Source: Allocatelliglobosispora scoriae (lineage in GTDB: Bacteria; Actinomycetota; Actinomycetes; Mycobacteriales; Micromonosporaceae). From it: a stretch of 64,000 nt of DNA. How positions within the stretch are numbered: the stretch's first letter is position 1; each line of letters begins with the position of its first letter. The stretch spans positions 2,542,001 to 2,606,000 of the forward strand of contig NZ_JACHMN010000003.1 of NCBI RefSeq assembly GCF_014204945.1, given 5' to 3'. The translations under genes and the position numbers were made by a program. The notes under the pieces are model-generated. The model was not told the DNA's origin. It saw only the letters and a list, made by a program, of their open reading frames with translations, and did not search any database. Below, piece by piece: positions 57,461 to 64,000 of this stretch.

Positions 57461-60316
57461 ATGCGGACGATGATCGACCACGGTGGTGAATGCGTCTTTC
57501 GCATCCTCGGGCCGGTGCAGGTGCAGGCGGCCGACGGGTCGGTGACGTTCGCCCGGCGGCAGCAGCGGGATCTGCTCGCGCTGCTGCTGTTGCGGGCCGA
57601 CCAGGTGATGCCGGTCGATCACATCGTGGACGCCATGTGGGGCGCGGATGTCCCCCGCACGGCGAGCCTCCAGATCAAGAACATGGTCTCCGGGCTGCGG
57701 TCCGCGCTGACCGAGGGCACCTCGCGGTTGGCCACCGTGGACTGGCAACCGGCGGGATACCGGATCCGCATCCGCCACGGGCAGCTCGACCTCGCGGTCT
57801 TCACCGGACTCGTGGCGCGGTCGCGGACGGCGCCGGCGGCCGAGGCGATCCCGCTGCTGCGCCAGGCCGTCGGACTGTGGCGCGGGCGGCAGGCGCTGGC
57901 GGGCGTACGCGCGGTCTTCGCCGACGATGCGCGTACCCACCTGGAGGAGCGACGGACCGACGCGCTGGAGGCGCTCTTCGCCGCGGAGCTCGACACCGCC
58001 AACCACGCGGCCGTCATCGCGCCGCTCGCCGAGGCCGTGACCGAGCACCCCACCCGCGAGCGCCTCGTCGCCCAGCTGATGACGGCGCTGCACCGCAGCG
58101 GCCGGACCTCCGACGCGCTCGGCGCCTATCAGCGCGCCAGGCGCGTTCTCATCGACGACTACGCGCTGGAGCCCGGCCCGCAGCTGCGGCACCTGGAGCG
58201 CCAGATCCTCCAGGGCGACCCGGCCGTGGACGCACCGGCCGCGCGAGCGGCGGTGGCGCTGCCGAGGCGATCGTCGCTGCCGGTCCCCGCGCAGCTCCCG
58301 CCCGACGTGCGCGGCTTCGCCGGGCGCGCGGCGGAGCTCGCGCTGCTCGACGCTCTGGTCGATGACGCCGACCAGGCCGGAGCCGTCGTGATCTCGGTGC
58401 TGATGGGCAGTGCCGGGGTTGGCAAGACATCCCTCGCGATCCACTGGGCGCACCGGGCCGCCCACCGGTTCCCCGACGGCCAGCTCTATGTGAACCTGGC
58501 CGGCTTCGAGGCGGACGCGGTGCCGATGGCGCCCGGCGAGGCGGTCCGGGGCTTCCTGGAAGCGCTCGCCGTGCCGCCGGAGCGGATCCCCACCGGCCTG
58601 CACGCCCAGGCCGCGCTCTACCGCAGCCTCGCCGCCGGCCGGCGGATGCTGGTCCTGCTCGACAACGCCGTCAGCGCCGAGCAGGTCCGCCCGCTGCTGC
58701 CGGGCGCCACCGGCTGTCTGGTGCTCGTGACGAGCCGCAACCGGTTGACCAGCCTCGTCGTGGCGGAGGGAGCCCATCCGGTGACGCTGGACCTGCTCAC
58801 CGACGCCGAGGCGCGAGACCTGCTGGTCGCGCGGCTCGGTGCGGCCCGGGTCCGCGCCGACGAGCGCGCGGTCGAACGCATCGCCGACCGCTGCGCCCGG
58901 CTCCCGCTGGCACTCGCGGTCGTCGCCGCTCGCGCCGCGATCCACCCCGCAATTCCGCTGGGTACGCTGGCCGCGCAGCTCGCCGAGGCGAACGCCCTCG
59001 GTGCGCTGGCCGGCCAGGACCCGGGTGCCGATGTCCGGGCGGTCTTCTCGTGGTCCTACCAGCGCCTCGGCCACGACGCGGCGGGCGTGTTCCGCCGACT
59101 CGGCCTCCATCCCGGCCCCGAGATCGCGATCTCGGCCGCGGCGAGCCTGGTCGGGATGCCGGTGGAGTCCGTCGACCCGCTGCTCACCGAGCTGACCAAC
59201 GCCCACCTGATCGCCGAGGCCGGACCGGGCCGGTTCGTCCTGCACGATCTGCTCCGGGCTTACGCGGCCGAGCTCTCCGCCACCGCGGATCCCGCCCTCG
59301 GCCGCCGGGCCGCGGTGCGCCGCCTGCTCGACCACTATCTGCACACCGCCGACCGGGCGGCTCGGCGGCTCTATCCGCACCGCTACCAGATCCGGCTGCT
59401 CGCCACCGATCCGGACGTCACCGTCGACACCGTCGGGGACCGCGATCAGGCGCTGGCCTGGTTCGGCGGCGCGCACCGGGTCCTCGTCGCGGCCGTGGAG
59501 CTGGCCGCGGCCGAGGACCTGGGCGACCATGCCTGGCAGCTCGCCGCGACGATCGGGACCTTCGCCGACCGGCGGGGCCACTGGGACGACTGGATCAGCG
59601 CCCTGCGGACCGCGCTCGCCACGGCGGAGCGCCTCGGCGGCACGATCGGGCAGGCCCATGCCCACAGCGGACTCGGGTTGGCCCGCAGCCGCCTGCGCCG
59701 GTACGCCGAGGCCCACGACCACCTGGACCGGGCGCTGACCCTCTTCGCCGAGCTCGACGACGGCCTCGGCGCCGCCTACACGCACCTGCGGATGAGCGCG
59801 GTCTGCGAGGGCATGGGCCGACCCGGCGACGCGCTCGCCCACTCCCGGCAGGCCCGCCGGCTCTACGGCGTCGTCGGCCACCGCGAGGGGGTGGCGCAGG
59901 CGCTCAACAACATCGGGTGGTACCTCGCCCAGCTCGGCAGCGACCGTGCGGCGATCAGCCACTGCGAGCAGGCGCTGGCACTGCACCGGGAGCTGGGGGA
60001 TCGGCAGGGGACCGCGCACACGCTCGACAGCCTCGGCTACGTGCACCACCGGCTCGGCGACTTCGACCGGGCGGCGGCGTACTACCGGGAGTCCGCGACG
60101 ATGCTCCGCGAGTCGGGGGACCGGTCGCACGAGGCGTTCGCGCTCACCCATCTCGGCGACGCCCACGGCGCGGCCGGGCATCGGGAGCAGGCGCTCGACG
60201 CGTGGGCGGCGGCCCAGCGGATCTTCGACGAGCTGCGCCACCCGGAGGCGGACCAGGTCGCGGCGAAGATCCGCGAGCTCAGGCGTCGAGGGCCGCGTCC
60301 AGCGCCATCCGGGTGA
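57461..60316 (+). CDS. AfsR/SARP-family regulator with NB-ARC and TPR domains
   Basis: The 951-residue product has an OmpR-like winged helix (FRILGPVQVQAADGSVTFAR, then LLALLLLRADQVMPVDHIVD), a BTAD domain to about 250 ending YALEPGPQLRHLERQIL, and an NB-ARC NTPase with P-loop GSAGVGKTS at 316-324 and LVLLDN. A TPR array of at least five repeats (ALNNIGWYLAQLGSDRAAIS; LDSLGYVHHRLGDFDRAAAY) follows to the end. Such proteins activate secondary-metabolite or development genes in response to ligand or phosphorylation; no biosynthetic cluster is visible here. ATG 57461 or 57470. Its 3' end overlaps the convergent gene by 38 bp. Confidence 0.93.
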   Translation: MRTMIDHGGECVFRILGPVQVQAADGSVTFARRQQRDLLALLLLRADQVMPVDHIVDAMWGADVPRTASLQIKNMVSGLRSALTEGTSRLATVDWQPAGYRIRIRHGQLDLAVFTGLVARSRTAPAAEAIPLLRQAVGLWRGRQALAGVRAVFADDARTHLEERRTDALEALFAAELDTANHAAVIAPLAEAVTEHPTRERLVAQLMTALHRSGRTSDALGAYQRARRVLIDDYALEPGPQLRHLERQILQGDPAVDAPAARAAVALPRRSSLPVPAQLPPDVRGFAGRAAELALLDALVDDADQAGAVVISVLMGSAGVGKTSLAIHWAHRAAHRFPDGQLYVNLAGFEADAVPMAPGEAVRGFLEALAVPPERIPTGLHAQAALYRSLAAGRRMLVLLDNAVSAEQVRPLLPGATGCLVLVTSRNRLTSLVVAEGAHPVTLDLLTDAEARDLLVARLGAARVRADERAVERIADRCARLPLALAVVAARAAIHPAIPLGTLAAQLAEANALGALAGQDPGADVRAVFSWSYQRLGHDAAGVFRRLGLHPGPEIAISAAASLVGMPVESVDPLLTELTNAHLIAEAGPGRFVLHDLLRAYAAELSATADPALGRRAAVRRLLDHYLHTADRAARRLYPHRYQIRLLATDPDVTVDTVGDRDQALAWFGGAHRVLVAAVELAAAEDLGDHAWQLAATIGTFADRRGHWDDWISALRTALATAERLGGTIGQAHAHSGLGLARSRLRRYAEAHDHLDRALTLFAELDDGLGAAYTHLRMSAVCEGMGRPGDALAHSRQARRLYGVVGHREGVAQALNNIGWYLAQLGSDRAAISHCEQALALHRELGDRQGTAHTLDSLGYVHHRLGDFDRAAAYYRESATMLRESGDRSHEAFALTHLGDAHGAAGHREQALDAWAAAQRIFDELRHPEADQVAAKIRELRRRGPRPAPSG

Positions 60317-61013
60317 AGCGGACCGCGTCGCGCCGTCGGGTGAACGGGTTGCGGTAGGTGCCGGGCTGCCCGGACCGGTGGGCGAGGGCATCGGTGACGA
60401 TGCGGTGCCAGCGACTGTCGTAGGTGGACAGCGCGAACTCCCCGGCTCCGGTCTTGGAGGTGATGCGGCCGGTCCGCAGCGTGTGGTGCAGCCGGGGGAT
60501 GCCGAGGACGCCCCACGCGGCGGCACCGCGATGGAGCAGGCTCCACGAGGCGCCGTCGACCCAGCCGGTCCAGTAGCCGCGCAGGTTCTCGCGCTGGTAG
60601 GACAGGAGCGCGTCGGTCGAGTCCCACACCGCGAGGGCCGACGGCGGCGGGCCGTGGGCGACGACGGCGTGGTGCGCGAGCGTGTGCCACGTGACGGGGT
60701 TGTGCTCGAACGTGCCGGCCCGGTGCAGCCGGTGCGCGCGGGCGTAGGGGGTGGGGCCGATGGCGAGCGGCCCGGCGGCCAGCTCGTCGCGGGTCACGTA
60801 GATGCCGTCGAGGTGGGGGCCGCCGAGAGCCCGGTGGACCGCGCCGAGCCGGGCGAACGCGTCGTCCGACAGCGGCGCGCCGACGACGGCGACGAAGTCG
60901 ATGTCGCTGATGCCTGCGCGGTAGTCGCCGAGGGCAGCCGAGCCGTGGAGGTAGAGCCCGTCGATGAGGTCTGCGGCCTGGCCGAGGTAGCGGTCGACGG
61001 TCTCCGAGAACAT
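60279..61013 (-). CDS. AadA-like nucleotidyltransferase (DUF4111-type)
   Basis: The 244-residue product has the nucleotidyltransferase signature G-S-A-A-L-G-D and S-D-I-D (LYLHGSAALGDYRAGISDID) and a helical C-terminal domain (WHTLAHHAVVAHGPP; YQRENLRGYWTGW) like that of aminoglycoside adenylyltransferases. Resistance is possible but unproven; many actinomycete members have unknown substrates. Its last 38 bp overlap the SARP gene tail-to-tail. Confidence 0.85.
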   Translation of the reverse strand: MFSETVDRYLGQAADLIDGLYLHGSAALGDYRAGISDIDFVAVVGAPLSDDAFARLGAVHRALGGPHLDGIYVTRDELAAGPLAIGPTPYARAHRLHRAGTFEHNPVTWHTLAHHAVVAHGPPPSALAVWDSTDALLSYQRENLRGYWTGWVDGASWSLLHRGAAAWGVLGIPRLHHTLRTGRITSKTGAGEFALSTYDSRWHRIVTDALAHRSGQPGTYRNPFTRRRDAVRFTRMALDAALDA

Positions 61014-61041
61014 CCGGCCACCCTATGACAGGCGGCAGCGC

Positions 61042-61074
61042 GCCGTGGTGCCCCGCACCGCGGGGAACCACGGC
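61042..61074 (-). terminator. Long hairpin after the pectate-lyase gene
   Basis: GCCGTGGT and ACCACGGC enclose CCCCGC-ACC-GCGGGG, a nearly continuous 14-bp stem with one unpaired base on each side, 7 nt beyond the pectate-lyase stop and upstream of the nucleotidyltransferase start. Confidence 0.7.
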
Positions 61075-61080
61075 TGCCGA

Positions 61081-62487
61081 CTACTGCCAGGTGATGTCGG
61101 CGGTGCTGTAGAAGCAGTTCACGCCGTCGGCTCCGCTGCCGATGTGGGTGGGTTCGCTGCCCTTCGGTACGCCCTTGTACTTGTCGCAGATGATCGTGCT
61201 GTGCGACGGGTCGCCCAGGACCGTGATCCGGGTGAAGCGGGCCGTGTCGCCCCAGTTGGTGTTGATCCCGGCGACGATGTCGGTGCCGGTCACCCGGACG
61301 TTGTCGATGACCACGTGCCGCTGGTAGGAGTTGGTGCAGTTGCCGCACGCCCGGTAGAGCTTGCCGATGTCCTCGGTGTAGAAGCCGCTGATGTGCACCG
61401 TGCCGGGACCGTTGTGCTGGAAGACCTTGTCCGAGGCGTGGCGGGCACCGCCGCCGATGACGTAGTAGTTGCTGCCGCCGAGGAAGGTCGCCGCGTCCTC
61501 GCCCACGTCCTCCCACCAGACGTTCTGGATGGTGCAGTCGCCGAGGCAGTGGATGCCGTCGCCGGCGGGAGCTCCGAGGATGACGTTCTTGATGGTGGCG
61601 CCGGGAGCGAGCTCGAAGACCGGGTCCTGGCTCTCGCCCTGACCGCCGTCGCCGATGCAGCAGTAGCGCTTCATGCCGCCGTCGAAGACCCCGCTGACCG
61701 GGATCGTGCCGTTGTTGACCGGTGCCTGTCCGGTCGGGGTGGGCCAGCTCGTGGACGGCGGGCTGGAGCTCGCCGACGGGCTGGGCCGGGGGGAGGCGCT
61801 CGCCGACGGGGTGGGACCCGAGGTCGCGCTCGCGCTCGGGCTGGGCGGCGTGGTGGTGCCGGTGGTGACGACCACGGTGTCATAGGAGGCCGTGCTGTAG
61901 GCGGTCTGCAGCCCGATGCGGCCGGTGGCGGTGAGGCTGGAGCTGGCGGAGGCGACCTGCGCGCCGTTGACGAGGCCGCGGATGGTGCTGCCGTTGGCCT
62001 CGATGGCGAGCGTGTAGTAGGTCCCCGTGGCGGTGCTGCGGCTCGCGGAGCCGAGCACGGTGACGGCCCCGCTGTTGACGGCCTGGAGCTGCACGGTGTT
62101 GCCGGGCAGCAGGGCCAGCCGGAAGAACGTCGTCGAGCCGGTCGACCGGGCCAGCAGGGCGACGAAACCACCGCTGCCGTAGCTCAGCGGCTTGACCGAC
62201 GCGCTGACGGTGTAGTTGGTCCAGCTCGTCGAGCCGGCGAACTGGCGGGCGTTGTCGGTGGTGGCCTTGGTCTGGCGCAGGGCCTTGGAGCCGTCGGTCA
62301 CCACCGACCAGTCGCCACCGGACTTCGACCAGCCGTCGGCGTTGCCGTCCTCGAAGTCGTCACTGAACACCGTCGCCGCGAAGGCGTTCTGTCCGAGGAC
62401 GACAGAGGCGGCGGTCACGGCGATGACGGCGCCGATGACGAGGGGTAACAGCCGTAGCCATGGATGGGGGAGCGTGCGAGTTCCCAC
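61081..62487 (-). CDS. Secreted pectate lyase (PL3-like) with N-terminal LamG/concanavalin-like module
   Basis: The 468-residue product starts at GTG 62487 with GGAGG 7 nt upstream. It has a signal peptide (LLPLVIGAVIAVTAASVVLG...AFA), a beta-sandwich module (VFSDDFEDGNADGWSKSGGD to TGRIGLQTAYSTASYDTVVV), a Ser/Pro linker (PSPSASATSGPTPSASASP) and a family-3-type pectate lyase beta-helix (GTIPVSGVFDGGMKRYC; GDGIHCLGDCTIQNVWWEDV). Cleaves polygalacturonate by beta-elimination, normally with Ca2+. The GDGIHC and WWEDVGEDA stretch is the family hallmark. Controlled by the promoter/operator at 62593-62642. Confidence 0.9.
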   Translation of the reverse strand: MGTRTLPHPWLRLLPLVIGAVIAVTAASVVLGQNAFAATVFSDDFEDGNADGWSKSGGDWSVVTDGSKALRQTKATTDNARQFAGSTSWTNYTVSASVKPLSYGSGGFVALLARSTGSTTFFRLALLPGNTVQLQAVNSGAVTVLGSASRSTATGTYYTLAIEANGSTIRGLVNGAQVASASSSLTATGRIGLQTAYSTASYDTVVVTTGTTTPPSPSASATSGPTPSASASPRPSPSASSSPPSTSWPTPTGQAPVNNGTIPVSGVFDGGMKRYCCIGDGGQGESQDPVFELAPGATIKNVILGAPAGDGIHCLGDCTIQNVWWEDVGEDAATFLGGSNYYVIGGGARHASDKVFQHNGPGTVHISGFYTEDIGKLYRACGNCTNSYQRHVVIDNVRVTGTDIVAGINTNWGDTARFTRITVLGDPSHSTIICDKYKGVPKGSEPTHIGSGADGVNCFYSTADITWQ

Positions 62488-62592
62488 AGGAACCTCCGGG
62501 TCGGGAACGGGCCATGTCGTTGGGCGACGACAAGGGGCGTGCCGCCGGGACGACGGCGAGCCGCGGGTACGGCCACCGGCGAACCGGCGCTT

Positions 62593-62642
62593 GGAAAGCG
62601 CATTCCGTAGGCGACCGTAACCCCGCCGCTCCCGACGGTCAA
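62593..62642 (-). promoter_or_regulatory. Predicted promoter and LacI-type operator of the pectate lyase
   Basis: On the minus strand: TTGACC (62642-62637), 17-nt spacer, TACGGT (62619-62614), then 7 nt, then GGAATGCGCTTTCC (62606-62593), a 14-bp palindrome with one mismatched pair. The operator covers the start site, as expected for repression. The 288-bp divergent gap otherwise holds only the AGGATAGGGGT ribosome site of the next gene. Confidence 0.62.
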
Positions 62643-62775
62643 CCGGCAATTATCGATGTCAGGGGGCTGCCGTGAGAGCTAGGGGAACGGCGAACGGGCC
62701 GGCGCCGCCTCGACGCCTACGCGGCATCCGTCCGATAGGCGCATAGATGCCCGGGCAGCGGGGCAGGATAGGGGT

Positions 62776-63699
62776 ATGGCGAAGACAGTGCTCGTGACAG
62801 GCGCGTCCGGATTCATCGGCTCCCACCTGACGTCGGCGCTGACCGAGGCGGGTTACCACGTCCGGGCGATGACCCGGCACCCCGAGACCTACACCGGGCC
62901 GGGAGAGCCGGTCGCCGGTGACATCGCCGACCGGGACAGCCTGGACCCGGCACTCGCCGGGGTCGACGTCGCCTACTACCTGGTGCACTCGCTGGGCTCC
63001 GACGACTTCGAGGAGCGCGACGCGCAGGGTGCCCGCAACTTCGCGGCCGCCTGCTCCCAGGCCGGGGTCGAGCGGATCATCTACCTCGGCGGGCTGGGTG
63101 TCGACGACGGCGAGCTGTCGGAGCACCTGCGGTCCCGGCGCGAGGTCGAGCACCTGCTCGCCGAGGGCGACTGCCCGGTGACGGTGCTTCGGGCCGCCGT
63201 GGTGATCGGGCACGGCGGCATCTCCTGGGAGCTCATCCGCCAGCTCGTCGACCACCTTCCGGCGATGGTCACCCCGAAGTGGGTCAACACCCGTACGCAG
63301 CCGATCGCCCTGCCCGACGTGGTGCGCTACCTCGTCGGCGTGCTCGAACCGGTCGAGGCCCGGGGCCGGGTCTTCGAGATCGGCGGTCCGGACGTGCTGC
63401 GCTACATCGACATGCTGACCCGGGTCGCCGCCGTGCACGGCAAATCCCTGCCCTACCTCACCGTGCCGGTGCTGACGCCGCGGCTCTCCTCGGCCTGGCT
63501 CGCCCTCGTCACCGATGTCGACCTCGCCACCGCCCGCAACCTCGTCGACTCGATGACCAACGAGGTGATCGTCCGCGACGGAAACGCCATCGCCGAGATC
63601 GTCCCGGGGCCGACCATCGGCTACGAGGAAGCGGTGTGCCTGGCGATCGCCGAGCGGAACCGATCCCGACCGGATCCGCTGGTCAGCGGCGCCCGATGA
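62776..63699 (+). CDS. NAD(P)-binding epimerase-like protein
   Basis: The 307-residue atypical short-chain dehydrogenase has the Rossmann motif VLVTGASGFIGSHL, then VAYYLVHSLGSDDFEERD and ERIIYLGGLG. The YxxxK active-site pair is absent, placing it with NmrA/YwnB-like members that act as reductases or redox sensors. It overlaps the next gene (ATGA), a conserved-looking pairing with a membrane protein. Confidence 0.9.
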   Translation: MAKTVLVTGASGFIGSHLTSALTEAGYHVRAMTRHPETYTGPGEPVAGDIADRDSLDPALAGVDVAYYLVHSLGSDDFEERDAQGARNFAAACSQAGVERIIYLGGLGVDDGELSEHLRSRREVEHLLAEGDCPVTVLRAAVVIGHGGISWELIRQLVDHLPAMVTPKWVNTRTQPIALPDVVRYLVGVLEPVEARGRVFEIGGPDVLRYIDMLTRVAAVHGKSLPYLTVPVLTPRLSSAWLALVTDVDLATARNLVDSMTNEVIVRDGNAIAEIVPGPTIGYEEAVCLAIAERNRSRPDPLVSGAR

Positions 63700-64000
63700 G
63701 GGCGGCGATCGCCCGGCTGCGACTGCTGCTGGCGCCGTCGCTGATCGACATGGTGCCGCGCGACCACGCCCAGACCGGCGCGGCCTTCCGGCGCCGCCGG
63801 GTGGTGGTCGTCGTGACCCTCGTCCTCGGTGCGGTGCTGCTCGGCGTCTCGCTCTCCACCCAGCCCGGCGACTCGTCGTTCTATCTGCGCACCATCGTCC
63901 TCGCGCTCACCTGGGCCGTGGGCGGGCTGCTCTCCGGACCGCTGCACCTGGGCTACCTGACGTTCCGGGGCGGATTGCGGCGACCGCTGATCACCCCGGT
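63696..64000 (+). CDS. Membrane protein, 5' part (probably CPBP intramembrane protease), truncated by window end
   Basis: The 101 visible residues give a basic N-terminus (LRLLLAPSLIDMVPRDHAQT), a membrane helix (VVVVVTLVLGAVLLGVSL) and a second one ending SGPLHLGYLTF. The SGPLHLG phrase and coupling to an NAD(P)-binding gene recall actinobacterial CPBP (CAAX-type) protease genes, but the catalytic EExxxR would lie beyond the window, so the assignment is tentative. Confidence 0.55.
   Translation, partial: MRAAIARLRLLLAPSLIDMVPRDHAQTGAAFRRRRVVVVVTLVLGAVLLGVSLSTQPGDSSFYLRTIVLALTWAVGGLLSGPLHLGYLTFRGGLRRPLITP

Noticed and set aside
60279-61013. Firm call of aminoglycoside resistance
   Set aside because: The nucleotidyltransferase signature is clear, but substrate residues cannot be judged by eye and many relatives are not resistance enzymes.

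Overview
The window is high-GC DNA with the codon bias, frequent GTG starts and ATGA/GTGA start-stop overlaps of a filamentous actinomycete. A mycosin/EccC/EccD/EccB secretion locus, an AfsR/SARP regulator, an Asp23/AmaP cluster and secreted plant-polymer enzymes together suggest a soil actinobacterium, most likely Micromonosporaceae. The family assignment is inference; no rRNA or taxonomic marker lies in the window.

Region 1 (1-900): the start of a leucine-rich-repeat gene running off the left edge, and two small, possibly frameshifted minus-strand ORFs. A perfect 17-bp palindrome lies about 120 bp upstream of the next locus.

Region 2 (1018-34804): a nearly continuous type VII secretion (ESX-like) locus. 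It runs mycP-eccC-eccD-eccB, two WXG100 proteins, two further small helical proteins, and four large proteins with an Esx-like helical head. Three of these carry 13 EF-hand-like DxNGDGxPD repeats in total, and all four end in a related D/E-W...GRP tail. Then come a YbaB-like protein, a beta-helix protein fused to two EccA/CbxX AAA+ domains, a three-module protein of unknown function and an anchored golvesin-like protein. The run closes with an EsxF-like protein carrying a YxxxE signal and a 3,691-residue CpnT-like giant with an OTU cysteine-protease-like domain. The simplest reading is secretion machinery, chaperones and scaffolds followed by the cargo.

Region 3 (34930-40830): an ECF sigma factor, an alpha/beta hydrolase, and a TetR regulator divergent from a TIM-barrel protein across two matching 15-bp operators. 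An L-type-lectin membrane protein is divergent from a second golvesin-like anchored protein.

Region 4 (40962-45608): a very unusual membrane NACHT NTPase fused to an extracellular solute-binding plus VWA module, convergent with a TIR-transmembrane protein. This is the best candidate for an undescribed sensing or defence module.

Region 5 (45671-54755): NmrA-like reductase/HxlR pair, a proline-rich mini-ORF, a hydrolase, the Asp23-DUF6286-AmaP envelope cluster, a P-loop kinase, a TM-helix channel-like protein, and a NarL two-component system with a CBM-like anchored protein.

Region 6 (54815-64000): secreted DUF1996 protein, NlpC/P60-like protein, SARP/NB-ARC/TPR regulator, nucleotidyltransferase, pectate lyase, and an NAD(P)-binding protein followed by a truncated membrane protein. 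The two-component system and the pectate lyase have sigma-70-like promoters with GCGC-centred palindromes placed exactly 7 nt after the -10 box, suggesting LacI-type control.
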